Part shown: piece by piece, positions 25,591 to 33,735 of the stretch
How the letters are laid out: the number at the start of each line of letters is the position of its first letter
Numbering within the stretch: position 1 is the stretch's first letter
Assembly (NCBI RefSeq): GCF_035961655.1
Contig: NZ_CP108393.1
Location: forward strand, 5,188,501 to 5,252,500
DNA: 64,000 nt
Source of the DNA: Streptomyces sp. NBC_01317
GTDB lineage: Bacteria > Actinomycetota > Actinomycetes > Streptomycetales > Streptomycetaceae
Direction: 5' to 3'
The notes under the pieces: generated by a model
The model's input: the letters and a program-made list of their open reading frames with translations, nothing else
Databases searched by the model: none
What the model was told of the DNA's origin: nothing
Translations under genes and position numbers: made by a program

Positions 25591-26355
25591 CGCGCGATCG
25601 GTCACCCGCTCGCTCTCGACCCGCTTGTCGAGGCTCTCCGCCGACAGCTCCCCGAGATTCCGGCAGAGCACGACGGACCCGCCTGCGGCGAGCGGCGCGA
25701 ACAGCCCGGCCGAGAGGCCTTCCCAGGTGTCGTACGCGAGCCCCGACAGCACCCGCGACCCGGGCCCCAGGCCCCGTACCCCGGCGTCCGCGCGGGCGCG
25801 CTCGACCAGACCGGCCCACGTCAGCTCCGTACGGGCAGCGGACCCACTCCCACCGATCACCAGCGCGGGCGCGTCCGGATCGACCGGAACGTACGGCGCG
25901 AACCGGTCGCCCTGCCCCGGCACCTCCACCGCGTAGTCGGCGAAGCCCGCCGGGGCCGCCGGGAACCGGCCGCCCAGCGGGCGCAGCGCGAGCGCCACCC
26001 GCTCGCCGCCGCACGCGCGTGCCGCGTCCAGCGTGTCGGGGCCGCTGACCACCAGATCCGCCGAGGCCGGGTCGCCGCCGATCTCCACCGTCACCCCGAC
26101 CGAGGCGCAGGCGAGCAGCCACACCGCGCTCTGCCAGTGCTGGGGCAGCAGCAGCGCGAGCCGGTCGCCCGGCTCCGCGCCGAGGTCGCCCTGGAGCAGA
26201 TTGGCCGTCTTGGACACCCAATTGGCGAAGGTCGCGACGGACAATTCGACGCGCTCTCCGGTGGCATCGTCGTAGAAAGTGACCAAGGGGCGGGCGGGAT
26301 CCGTGGCGAGCGCGGATCGCAGCAGGTCGGCAGGGGTGCGGTCGGTGGCGTTCAC
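25585..26355 (-). CDS. TIGR03089 family protein (truncated AMP-ligase-like)
   Basis: A 256-residue protein resembling the N-terminal part of acyl-adenylate ligases. VTFYDDATGERVELSVATFANWVSKTANLL matches the start of that superfamily, and LPQHWQSAVWLLACASVGVTV continues it. The P-loop is degenerate (VIGGSGSAARTELTW), and the C-terminal lid domain is absent. Actinobacteria carry this short family as TIGR03089; activity is unproven. It is divergent from the PGRP gene, and its stop lies in a 17-bp tandem repeat. Confidence 0.85.
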   Translation of the reverse strand: MNATDRTPADLLRSALATDPARPLVTFYDDATGERVELSVATFANWVSKTANLLQGDLGAEPGDRLALLLPQHWQSAVWLLACASVGVTVEIGGDPASADLVVSGPDTLDAARACGGERVALALRPLGGRFPAAPAGFADYAVEVPGQGDRFAPYVPVDPDAPALVIGGSGSAARTELTWAGLVERARADAGVRGLGPGSRVLSGLAYDTWEGLSAGLFAPLAAGGSVVLCRNLGELSAESLDKRVESERVTDRAV

Positions 26356-26492
26356 CCGGGAAAGGGTACGTGGCCCGGCGAGGGGCCCGCCGCCGTACCG
26401 GTGACGGTGTCCACCGGTCGGCCCGGTGGCCCGTCAGTTTTCCGCGGGTTTCTGAACGGGCGGGGGCGGTGGGACACGCCGACGATCTTCAC

Positions 26493-27962
26493 ATGCGTGC
26501 CTACCTTGCTTCTTCGATCGGCGTCGCGTGTACCGCCGCGCTGGTCCTGCCCCTGTCCCTCCCGTCCGGCGCGGTCGCCTCCCCCCAGGCCCCCGTGCCC
26601 CACCCGGCCGTCTCCCGGGCCGCCCCCCGTACCGTCGAGTCCACCGGCGCCACCCCGGCCGTGGCGGGCTCCACCCAGTCGCTCCCGCTGACCACGCTCG
26701 CGACGGACCGCGCGTCCGGCGCCGCCTCGGCCCAGGGCCTCGCCCGGCGGGACGTACGGCCCTTCTCCCTCCTCGGCGTCGTCTGGGACAACGCCGACGA
26801 CGAATTCAACGGCACCGTCCAGGTCCGCACCCGCGCGACCGGGACGCACGTGTGGTCCGGCTGGCAGGACCTGGAGACGCACAACCAGGAGCACGGCGCC
26901 GACCTCGGTACGGAGGAGCGCTCGGCGGCCACCGTCCACGGCTCCACGGCCCCGCTGTGGGTCGGCAACTCGGACGGCGTCGAGCTGCGCGTACGCGCCG
27001 TGGAGGAGGCGGGCCCCAAGGGTCCGGCCCGTCCGCTGCTCCCGCAGGGGCTCCGGCTGGAGCTGGTCGACCCGGGCGCGGAGCCGCCGGCGGCGCTGCC
27101 GGCGAGCGGCCCGCAGGCCGCCCGCCCCGACGGCCCGTCGGACACCCCTGACACCCCGGCGGTGCCCGGCACCGTACCCGGCACGGCGGGCACGCCCTCC
27201 GAGGAGGAGCGCATGCCGGTCGCCATGACGGCCGGGGACGCAGCCAGTTCGGCGGTCAACGCGGACCTGGCGGAGCTGGGCGCGACCGAGATCACCGCCC
27301 AGTCCAAGGCGGAGACGGTGGCCGACCTCGCCGACCAGGTCGGCTTCGCGCAGCCGTACATCGGCGCCCGTCCGCGCATCATCACGCGCAAGGGATGGGG
27401 CGCGGACGAGAGCCTGCGCGAGCGGAGGTTCGGCTACACCAAGTCGGTCAGGGCCGCTTTCGTGCACCACAGCGCGACAGGGAACAACTACACCTGCGCG
27501 CAGGCGCCCTCCGTCCTGCGCGGTATCTACCGGTACCACGTCCTGAGCAGCGGATGGCGCGACATCGGCTACAACTTCGCCATCGACAAGTGCGGAAACA
27601 TCTACGAGGGACGTGCCGGTGGCGTGGCGAAGCCGGTCATGGGCGCGCACACGCTCGGTTTCAACACGAACAGCGTGGGCATCGCCGTTCTCGGAACGTA
27701 CAGCAGCACCAAGCCGCCGGCGGCCGCCACGACCGCCATCGCCAAACTGACCGCGTGGAAGCTGGGGCTCTACGGGGTCAACCCGCGCGGCAAGTCCACG
27801 CTGACGTCCGGGGGGAGCAACAAATACAAAAAGGGCACGAAGGTCGCGCTGAACTCCATCTCCGGTCACCGGGACGGCTTTGTCACCGAGTGCCCGGGGA
27901 GCCGGCTCTACGAGAAGCTCGGCACCACGCGGACGACATCGGCCAAGTACCAGGGCCGCTGA
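26493..27962 (+). CDS. Secreted peptidoglycan-recognition / N-acetylmuramoyl-L-alanine amidase protein
   Basis: A 489-residue exported protein. A signal peptide is visible (MRAYLASSIGVACTAALVLP, cleavage after an Ala-rich segment). Residues ~30-290 are an Ala/Pro-rich region with a Trp-containing domain (WSGWQDLETHNQEHG). The C-terminal ~180 residues are a PGRP/Amidase_2 domain beginning RPRIITRKGWGAD. Its zinc ligands appear as FVHHSA, MGAHTLGFN and the Cys in TECPG, so amide cleavage of muramyl peptides is likely. ATG at 26493 begins the signal peptide. Confidence 0.92.
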   Translation: MRAYLASSIGVACTAALVLPLSLPSGAVASPQAPVPHPAVSRAAPRTVESTGATPAVAGSTQSLPLTTLATDRASGAASAQGLARRDVRPFSLLGVVWDNADDEFNGTVQVRTRATGTHVWSGWQDLETHNQEHGADLGTEERSAATVHGSTAPLWVGNSDGVELRVRAVEEAGPKGPARPLLPQGLRLELVDPGAEPPAALPASGPQAARPDGPSDTPDTPAVPGTVPGTAGTPSEEERMPVAMTAGDAASSAVNADLAELGATEITAQSKAETVADLADQVGFAQPYIGARPRIITRKGWGADESLRERRFGYTKSVRAAFVHHSATGNNYTCAQAPSVLRGIYRYHVLSSGWRDIGYNFAIDKCGNIYEGRAGGVAKPVMGAHTLGFNTNSVGIAVLGTYSSTKPPAAATTAIAKLTAWKLGLYGVNPRGKSTLTSGGSNKYKKGTKVALNSISGHRDGFVTECPGSRLYEKLGTTRTTSAKYQGR

Positions 27963-28064
27963 GGAACGTACCGAACAGGCTGCGCGCAGCTGCCTACACT
28001 GGCCGGTCATATGTACGAAGTCGCGTACGCGGTGCCGGCCCCAGCAGGAAGCAGAGACGACACG

Positions 28065-29147
28065 GTGACAGAAGCGATCCTCCTGGTCGGGGGCAAGGGC
28101 ACCCGGCTGCGGCCGCTCACGGTGCACACACCCAAGCCGATGGTGCCGGCGGCGGGCGTCCCGTTTCTCACGCATCAGCTGGCCCGCGCGCGGGCGGCGG
28201 GGGTCGAGCACATCGTCCTGGCGACCTCGTACCTCGCGGAGGTCTTCGAGCCGTACTTCGGTGACGGCTCGTCGCTCGGACTGCACCTGGAGTACGTGAC
28301 GGAGCGCGAGCCGCTCGGCACGGGCGGAGCCATCCGCAACGTCGCCGGACGGCTCCGCTCGGGGCCGGACGAACCGGTCCTCATCTTCAACGGGGACATC
28401 CTGACGGGCCTCGACATCAAGGCGCTCGTCCGGACGCACGAGGTGTCGGGGGCGGACGTCTCGCTGCACCTGACGCGGGTGGAGGACCCGCGGGCGTTCG
28501 GCCTGGTGCCGACGGACGCGGGCGGGCGGGTGACGGCGTTCCTGGAGAAGCCGCAGACGCCGGAGGAGATCGTCACCGACCAGATCAACGCGGGGGCGTA
28601 CGTCTTCCGCCGCTCGGTCATCGACTCCATCCCGGCGGGGCGGCCGGTCTCGGTCGAACGGGAGACCTTCCCGGACCTCCTGGCGTCCGGCGCGCACCTC
28701 CAGGGGATGGTCGACTCCACGTACTGGCTGGACCTGGGGACCCCGCAGGCGTTCGTACGGGGCTCCGCGGACCTGGTCCTGGGCCGCGCCCCGTCCCCGG
28801 CGGTCCCGGGCCGCCGCGGCGACCGCCTGATCCTGCCGACCGCCTCGGTCGCCCCCGACGCGAAGCTGACGGGCGGCACGGTGGTGGGCGAGGCCGCGGT
28901 GATCGGCGAGGGCGCCCGCGTCTCGGGCAGCGTGGTGCTGGCGGGAGCGGTGATCGAGGCGGGCGCGGTGATCACGGACTCGCTGGTCGGGGCGGGGGCG
29001 CGTGTGGGGGCCCGCACGATCCTGTCGGGGGTGGTGATCGGCGACGGCGCGGTGGTGGGCGCGGACAACGAACTGCGCGAGGGCGTACGAGTCTGGTGCG
29101 ACGCGGTGTTGCCGGCGGCGGCACTGCGCTTCTCGTCGGACGCGTAG
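28065..29147 (+). CDS. NDP-sugar synthase (nucleotidyltransferase, GDP-mannose pyrophosphorylase type)
   Basis: A 360-residue sugar-nucleotide synthase. The N-terminal transferase domain has AILLVGGKGTRLRPLT, TPKPMVPAAGVP, EPLGTGGAI and FNGDILTGLD. The C-terminal part is a left-handed beta-helix of hexapeptide repeats (AVIGEGARVSGSVVLAGAVIEAGAVI region). It probably makes GDP-mannose from mannose-1-phosphate and GTP, the product of ManB (52718). I chose the GTG at 28065. An in-frame ATG at 28011 adds 18 non-conserved residues and has no ribosome site. Confidence 0.9.
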   Translation: MTEAILLVGGKGTRLRPLTVHTPKPMVPAAGVPFLTHQLARARAAGVEHIVLATSYLAEVFEPYFGDGSSLGLHLEYVTEREPLGTGGAIRNVAGRLRSGPDEPVLIFNGDILTGLDIKALVRTHEVSGADVSLHLTRVEDPRAFGLVPTDAGGRVTAFLEKPQTPEEIVTDQINAGAYVFRRSVIDSIPAGRPVSVERETFPDLLASGAHLQGMVDSTYWLDLGTPQAFVRGSADLVLGRAPSPAVPGRRGDRLILPTASVAPDAKLTGGTVVGEAAVIGEGARVSGSVVLAGAVIEAGAVITDSLVGAGARVGARTILSGVVIGDGAVVGADNELREGVRVWCDAVLPAAALRFSSDA

Positions 29148-29180
29148 CCGAACCTCGCGGGCCCTGGCGGCCCGGTGGTT

Positions 29181-29673
29181 GTCCTCAATCGCCGGACGGG
29201 CTGGGGGCGGTCGTACCTGGCGGCGCGGTGGTTGTCCTCAATCGCCGGACGGGCTCGGGGTGGCTGCGTACCCGGCGGTCCGGTGGTGTCCTCAATCGCC
29301 GGACGGCTTGAGGCGGCCGCGCGCCTGGCGGTCCCCGTGGTGTCCTCAATCGCCGGACGGGCTGGATCACGCCCGTCCGGCGGTTTCGTGCGTGCCCTAT
29401 GAAGCCCGTCCGGCGTTTGAGGACGTTGGTTTCCGCTCGACGGGCGGGGCGGGTTCGACGGGTGTCGACCGGGGCCGCGCCCCCTCAGTGTTTTCCCGCC
29501 TGTGGGACGGCGCCGAGGGGCCTATCAAGCCTGTCCGGCGTTTGAGGACAACAGTTCCGCCCGTGGGCGGGGCGGGTACGACGGGTGTTGACCGGGGCCG
29601 CACCCACCCAGCACTTTCCCGCCTACGGGACGCTGCCGAGGGCCCCTATCAAGCCTGTCCGGCGTTTGAGGAC
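29181..29673. repeat. Second array of the GTCCTCAA-type intergenic repeat
   Basis: Forward copies begin at 29181, 29234, 29288 and 29342. Reverse copies lie at 29402-29424, 29527-29549 and 29651-29673. The last two reverse copies read AAGCCTGTCCGGCGTTTGAG. As in the 3.9-4.6 kb array, forward copies come first and reverse copies second. Confidence 0.88.
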
Positions 29674-29700
29674 AACGGTTCCGCCGATGGGCGGGGCCCC
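29442..29700. repeat. ~124-bp tandem repeat, about 2.1 copies
   Basis: Units start at about 29442, 29565 and 29689 with GGGCGGGGC. They share GACGGGTGT-GACCGGGGCCGC and TTTCCCGCCT, and each ends in a reverse GTCCTCAA-type repeat. The units differ by scattered substitutions. Confidence 0.75.
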
Positions 29701-29796
29701 CGCCCAAGGCGCCGCGCAGCCGACGCAGACCGGGGCCCGGGGGCCTGCCCCCGGTTTCGGGAAGGGGCGGGGTGGGGGAGAAACCACGCCGCCCAC

Positions 29797-29861
29797 GGCC
29801 ACCGCCTACCCCCATCAGTGACCCCGCCCCCGACGAACCCGGCCCCCCCGTGGCAGGCCGC
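29797..29861. repeat. Left copy of the ~65-bp direct repeat bounding the XRE/DUF397 island
   Basis: Begins GGCCACCGCCTACCC and ends GTGGCAGGCCGC. It matches 31892-31958 except for three substitutions and a small gap region. It contains a copy of the first 12 nt of the glycosylase gene, including its GTG start. Confidence 0.88.
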
Positions 29862-29928
29862 GTAACCCGGTCCAACGTACTGGGCCCCGCCCGTCCCTCA
29901 GGAGGAACGGCGGTGCTCAGCAGGTGCG

Positions 29929-30135
29929 TTACGCCTCGGCGCGACCGTTGCGGGCGAGGTCGATGAGCCCCGCGAAGGCGGCAGGAGTCAGGGTCAGTTG
30001 CCCGGCGCGGTGGTCTTTGGAGTCGCGGACGGGGACGATGCCGTGCGTGGCGGCGAGGTTGGTGGCGACCTCCACGCAGTTGCCACCGTTGGAGCTGTAG
30101 GAGGATGTGAACCAGCGGGGGGTTTCGGTCGTCAC
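29929..30135 (-). CDS. DUF397 family protein
   Basis: A 68-residue protein with the DUF397 pattern RWFTSSYSSNGGNCVEVA, VPVRDSKDHRAG and FAGLIDLAR. DUF397 genes are typically paired with XRE/DUF5753 regulators in Streptomyces; BldB is a related developmental protein. It starts with a GTG that overlaps the upstream regulator's stop by 4 nt (GTGA), so they are co-translated and probably act together. Roles proposed for such pairs include toxin-antitoxin-like partners and developmental regulators. Confidence 0.92.
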   Translation of the reverse strand: MTTETPRWFTSSYSSNGGNCVEVATNLAATHGIVPVRDSKDHRAGQLTLTPAAFAGLIDLARNGRAEA

Positions 30136-30968
30136 GGGGTGCCCTTTCGTAACTGGTTGATCATGGCTACGGATGCCGCCTGCGACAGTGCTTCGGCCTG
30201 TAGTTGATGGTAGGCCGTCAGCATGGGGAGGACGGAAGTCGTTTCCCGGTCCAGGTGCCCTTGAGCTTGCGACTCCGCGTAGGCGACGACGGACCGGTCG
30301 GACAGTGTCAGCAGGTTGACCGGAAGATTGAACGAGCGCCGTTCCCCTATGTCGAAAGGTGCCACCTGGAGCATGGTGGTGGGGCGAGCCGCGAAGTCGA
30401 CCAGCCGTTCAAGTTGTGCGTCCATGACCTGGGGGCCGCCGATGGGCCGTCGAAGGCAACTCTCGTCCATTACCAAGAACACCATGGGGGGACGGGGCCG
30501 GACCAACGCCGCCTGCCGCTCCGCCAGAAACGAAACCCGCTCCGACGCCTGCTCGCGTGTGATGGATCCCCGCTGTACATCTCCCTCCGCCAACGCCCTT
30601 GCGTACTCCGGGGTTTGCAACAACCCGGGAATGATGCCGATCTCGAACAGCCGCAGCTCCACGGCCCGGCCCTCGTATCCGACGTACTCCGGGAAACCCT
30701 CCAGCAACGAGCCGTGCCGGATCTCCCGCCACTGGCGCTCGAACGCGTCGGTCGTATCGGTGGTTCCGAAGGCAAGGTCAACACTCCTCGAAAAGCGAAG
30801 AGTTGGCATCTTGCGACCAGTTTCCACGGCAGAGATGTGCGTGCTGGAATATTCCGTGTGCTCCGCCAGCTCTTCCTGCTTCCAGCCGCGCGCTTCGCGA
30901 TAGCTCCGAACCCGTGCTCCAAAGGCGGCTGCCGGGCTGCTGTCCGGGTTCAACTCCTTGATATTCAA
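30132..30968 (-). CDS. XRE-family regulator with DUF5753 domain
   Basis: A ~278-residue helix-turn-helix protein. The HTH lies near residues 15-55 (FGARVRSYREARGWKQEELAEHTEYSSTHISAVETGRK region). DUF5753 follows (LRLFEIGIIPGLLQTPEYARALAEGD, LQVAPFDIGERRSF). It ends in the GTGA overlap with the DUF397 gene. The start is uncertain: TTG at 30968 gives the family-like LNIKELNPDSSP beginning, and no ATG or GTG lies close upstream. It is divergent from four tiny genes that start at 31076, with only ~107 bp between, a likely shared control region. Confidence 0.88.
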   Translation of the reverse strand: MNIKELNPDSSPAAAFGARVRSYREARGWKQEELAEHTEYSSTHISAVETGRKMPTLRFSRSVDLAFGTTDTTDAFERQWREIRHGSLLEGFPEYVGYEGRAVELRLFEIGIIPGLLQTPEYARALAEGDVQRGSITREQASERVSFLAERQAALVRPRPPMVFLVMDESCLRRPIGGPQVMDAQLERLVDFAARPTTMLQVAPFDIGERRSFNLPVNLLTLSDRSVVAYAESQAQGHLDRETTSVLPMLTAYHQLQAEALSQAASVAMINQLRKGTP

Positions 30969-31075
30969 CGCCCCGACACCGACCTTTCGCTCGTTCCTCA
31001 CAGGTTGAAGGCGTATCAACTCTAGGCCACGCTGAACTCGCTTGGTAGCGGAATGGCTACGGAGAGGAGTCGGCT

Positions 31076-31288
31076 GTGCTGAGCAATCCCCCTGCCCCCG
31101 GGCCCGACGACGGACCGGGCAACAACCCGGACCGCGACCCGGACCACGAGCTGGCCGCCCTGATAGACGCCGGCGGATTCTGGCGGCTGGCGCCCGAGTG
31201 GGTGCCGCGTACCGGCTACGCCGAGCCAACACCCGCCCTGCTACGGGACGTTGAGGCCGGACTGCGAAGGCGGTTGGCGGGTGAGTGA
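31076..31288 (+). CDS. Small hypothetical protein A of the XRE/DUF397 island
   Basis: A 70-residue acidic frame with GTG start at 31076. A Pro/Asp-rich N-terminus is followed by HELAALIDAGGFWRLAPEWVP and a helical end LLRDVEAGLRRRLAG. It is not a family I recognise. Its stop overlaps the next start by 8 nt, indicating a coupled string of tiny genes divergent from the XRE regulator. Confidence 0.6.
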   Translation: MLSNPPAPGPDDGPGNNPDRDPDHELAALIDAGGFWRLAPEWVPRTGYAEPTPALLRDVEAGLRRRLAGE

Positions 31289-31496
31289 CACCGGCACTCC
31301 CGCCGATACCCCCGCCGGCGCACACCACGAGGCGGACGACGACAGGTCGTTCAGCCCGACCATGCGGCGCATCCGCCCCCTCGTGGCGGCGGCGAACCGG
31401 CGGAGCCGGGGATGGGATCCGGTCGCCGACCGGGAGCGGTGGGAGCTGGTCGCCGAAGAGGAACCCCACGAGGTACGGCGGAAAGGCAGGCCATGA
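31281..31496 (+). CDS. Small hypothetical protein B of the XRE/DUF397 island
   Basis: A 71-residue frame with GTG start at 31281, overlapping protein A's stop. The middle is basic (MRRIRPLVAAANRRSRGWDP) and followed by RERWELVAEEEPHE. No recognised domain. It ends in an ATGA overlap with protein C. Confidence 0.55.
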   Translation: MSDTGTPADTPAGAHHEADDDRSFSPTMRRIRPLVAAANRRSRGWDPVADRERWELVAEEEPHEVRRKGRP

Positions 31497-31690
31497 GAGG
31501 CGCAGACGCTCAGACGACGCAGTACGTAGCGGGCACGGTAGGTGACGACCTCCTCACGGTGCACGAATTCAAGGTCGTCACGGACGGCGACGATCACACC
31601 ACGCTGGAGCCCGTCTGTCCTGTGGCCAACGTCGACCCCACGCAATGGCTGCGAGCCGTGAACTGCCCGCATTGCCTCGCGGCCCGCTGA
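31493..31690 (+). CDS. Small hypothetical protein C with C-x2-C motif
   Basis: A 65-residue frame with ATG at 31493, coupled to protein B by a 4-nt overlap. It contains VHEFKVVTDGDDHTTLEPVC and ends WLRAVNCPHCLAAR, so three cysteines could bind metal. No recognised family. Confidence 0.6.
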   Translation: MRGADAQTTQYVAGTVGDDLLTVHEFKVVTDGDDHTTLEPVCPVANVDPTQWLRAVNCPHCLAAR

Positions 31691-31703
31691 GCGGGGGAGA
31701 GGG

Positions 31704-31916
31704 GTGACCGGGGGAGAAGGGGACGTCCCGTGGTGGGAGGAGTACGCCGGGGTGCAGGACGAGAACACGGGCGTCGTCGCGTTTCCCACCGTCGTCACCA
31801 CCTTCACGGCGGACGGCGCGATGCTCCAGCGTCTCCGGCGACCCGCGCCGGAGGCACGGCGGAGAGACGGGGCGGCGGAGCACACTCCGGGGGCCACCGC
31901 CTACCCTCGTCAGTGA
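31704..31916 (+). CDS. Small hypothetical protein D, C-terminus inside the direct repeat
   Basis: A 70-residue frame with GTG at 31704 (MTGGEGDVPWWEEYAGVQDE...). Its last eight residues (ATAYPRQ and stop) are encoded by the right copy of the 65-bp direct repeat, so the natural C-terminus may have been replaced when the repeat formed. No recognised domain. Coding status is less sure than for A-C. Confidence 0.45.
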   Translation: MTGGEGDVPWWEEYAGVQDENTGVVAFPTVVTTFTADGAMLQRLRRPAPEARRRDGAAEHTPGATAYPRQ

Positions 31917-31958
31917 CCCCGCCCCCGACGAACCCGGACACACCCCGTGGCAGGCCGC
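31892..31958. repeat. Right copy of the ~65-bp direct repeat, overlapping the glycosylase start
   Basis: Matches 29797-29861. It covers the region before the glycosylase gene and its first 12 nt. The 2.0-kb XRE/DUF397/small-ORF block lies exactly between the two copies. Confidence 0.88.
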
Positions 31959-33095
31959 TTCGCCCCCCGCCCCCGCACCACCCCCCGAGGCCCATCAACG
32001 CTCCCGACCGCCCCGGCGCTCCCCGCCGCCCCGGCGACCCAGCTCGTGCCGACGACGCGGACCATCCCGCCGCGTACGACCACACCGGCGCTCTCGACGG
32101 TCCCGGGGACCGAGACAACCGCGCCCACCCCGACCGTCCCGGCGCCCCACACCAACCCCACTCCCACGCCCCCGCCGGCCGACGGACTCCGCCGACGCTG
32201 GACCCCGCCGGACGGCGCCCCGTACGACCTCGGTCTCGCCCTGGGCCCGCTCCGCAGGGGCCCCGGCGACCCCACGTTCCTCGCCGCCAATGACGGCGCG
32301 ATCTGGCGGGCCAGCAGGACACCCGCCGGCCCCGCCACCCTCCGCGCCGAACACCGAGGCGGAGCCGTAGAGGCACAGGCCTGGGGCCCCGGCGCCGAGT
32401 GGCTGCTCGACCGCCTCCCCGACCTGCTCGGCGCGTCGGACGACCCCGGCACCTTCACCCCCCGCCACCGCGCGGTCCTCACGGCCCACCGCAACCGCCC
32501 GGGGCTGCGCCTGTGCCGTACCGGCCTGGTCCTGGAATCCCTGATCCCGTCCGTCCTGGAGCAGAAGGTCACCACCATCGAGGCGTACCGCGCCTGGCGC
32601 CTCCTGGTACGCAAGTACGGCGAGCCGGCCCCGGGCCCCGCAGCGGAGACGCTGCACGTCATGCCCGACCCCCACACCTGGGCGATGATCCCGTCGTGGG
32701 AGTGGCACAAGGCAGGCGTCGACGCCAAACGCTCCTCCACGATCCTGCGGGCGGCCCGCGTGGCCCGCCGCCTGGAGGAGGCCGCCGCGATGGAGCCCGA
32801 ACAGGCCGCCGCCCGCCTCCAGTTGATCACCGGCATCGGCCCCTGGACGGCCGCCGAGGTGATCCAGCGCACCAACGGCGCCCCCGACGCCGTCACGGTC
32901 GGCGACCTCCACCTCCCCGGCATCGTCGGCCACGCCCTCGCGGGCAACCGCGACGCCGACGACGAGGAAATGCTGGAACTCCTGGCCCCCTACGCAGGCC
33001 ACCGCCACCGAGCGGTCCGCCTGATCCTCCTCAGCGGCCACCTCCCCGCCCGCCGCGCCCCCCGCATGCCCCTGCGAAACTTCGCCGGCATGTAA
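31947..33095 (+). CDS. DNA-3-methyladenine glycosylase II-like protein (HhH-GPD)
   Basis: A 382-residue base-excision repair glycosylase of the AlkA type. The first ~75 residues are a Thr/Pro-rich tail of doubtful value. The catalytic region has LIPSVLEQKVTTIEAYRAWR, the helix-hairpin-helix LITGIGPWTAAEVIQR and the catalytic aspartate D320 in TVGDLHLPG. It ends RMPLRNFAGM. The GTG at 31947 lies in the right direct repeat. If translation starts further in, the Thr/Pro-rich part is leader. It appears to be a core gene flanked by accessory islands on both sides. Confidence 0.9.
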   Translation: MAGRFAPRPRTTPRGPSTLPTAPALPAAPATQLVPTTRTIPPRTTTPALSTVPGTETTAPTPTVPAPHTNPTPTPPPADGLRRRWTPPDGAPYDLGLALGPLRRGPGDPTFLAANDGAIWRASRTPAGPATLRAEHRGGAVEAQAWGPGAEWLLDRLPDLLGASDDPGTFTPRHRAVLTAHRNRPGLRLCRTGLVLESLIPSVLEQKVTTIEAYRAWRLLVRKYGEPAPGPAAETLHVMPDPHTWAMIPSWEWHKAGVDAKRSSTILRAARVARRLEEAAAMEPEQAAARLQLITGIGPWTAAEVIQRTNGAPDAVTVGDLHLPGIVGHALAGNRDADDEEMLELLAPYAGHRHRAVRLILLSGHLPARRAPRMPLRNFAGM

Positions 33096-33123
33096 GGCCC
33101 GGCAGTCACCGTACTCACGACAG

Positions 33124-33735
33124 TCACGGGGTGACGGCCGGCTCGGGGAGAGGAGCGATCTCGCGGGCGAAGAAGTCGCCGTACTCCTCCGCCTGCTCGT
33201 AGAGCGTGTCGAAGCCCGCCGAGGTCTCCTCGATCAGAGCCCGGTCGGTGAACCGGTTCGCGCCCGCCGCGTTCCCGTCGTCGTCGTACCGCACCTCGAA
33301 CATGACCACGTCGCCGAGGATCACCACCTCGGGAACAGGTCGGTGCTTCTCGACGCCGGCGATCGTACGGGCGTCGAGCAGCCGGATCCGGTCCCCCACC
33401 TCGACCCGCAGGCGCAGGACGTGCAGTTCCCACTGCACATAAGGCGTCACGGGGAACTCCACCACCCTGAGGCGGCGCTGGAGCATCCCGGCGCGCTCCG
33501 CCTCCTCGACCTGCTGGACGTAGGCGTCACGCCTCTCCTTGATCAGGGAGAGGGACGTGTCCCACTGTCCGGCCGCGAAAGCCTCCCAGCTCGCGAAACC
33601 GCGTTCCTTGAAATTCTGCCCGCGCTCCAGCTTGTTGAGATGCCGAATTCCGCTTTCGAGGGCGCGGTAGTACTCCTCGTGGTAGCGCGGACGGTCGAGG
33701 CGCGTCGAGACTCCCTCCGGGAACGAATCAAACAT
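33124..33735 (-). CDS. DUF6879 family protein (second copy)
   Basis: A 203-residue protein. Charged helices (YYRALESGIRHLNKLERGQNF; SLIKERRDAYVQQVEEAERAG) precede the shared core RRLRVVEFPVTPYVQWELHVLRLRVEVGDRIR, then VVILGDVVMFEVRYDDDGN. The core matches the first copy at 13992 in order and spacing. Its ATG overlaps the upstream partner gene by 8 nt. Function unknown. The pair is divergent from the small-protein/NLR genes with a ~41-bp gap, so they may be co-regulated. Confidence 0.75.
   Translation of the reverse strand: MFDSFPEGVSTRLDRPRYHEEYYRALESGIRHLNKLERGQNFKERGFASWEAFAAGQWDTSLSLIKERRDAYVQQVEEAERAGMLQRRLRVVEFPVTPYVQWELHVLRLRVEVGDRIRLLDARTIAGVEKHRPVPEVVILGDVVMFEVRYDDDGNAAGANRFTDRALIEETSAGFDTLYEQAEEYGDFFAREIAPLPEPAVTP

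Larger units (their letters stand above)
29148..29928. other. Gene-free region with two layers of repeats
   Basis: 780 bp between the NDP-sugar synthase and the DUF397 gene. No credible gene is seen. It carries seven copies of the GTCCTCAA-type repeat, a ~124-bp tandem repeat and the left copy of a 65-bp direct repeat. Confidence 0.8.

Noticed and set aside
29181..29673. CRISPR array
   Set aside because: Repeats are ~23 bp, irregularly spaced (about 50-125 bp) and change orientation within the array. The same repeat occurs in two other gaps, and no cas genes are present.
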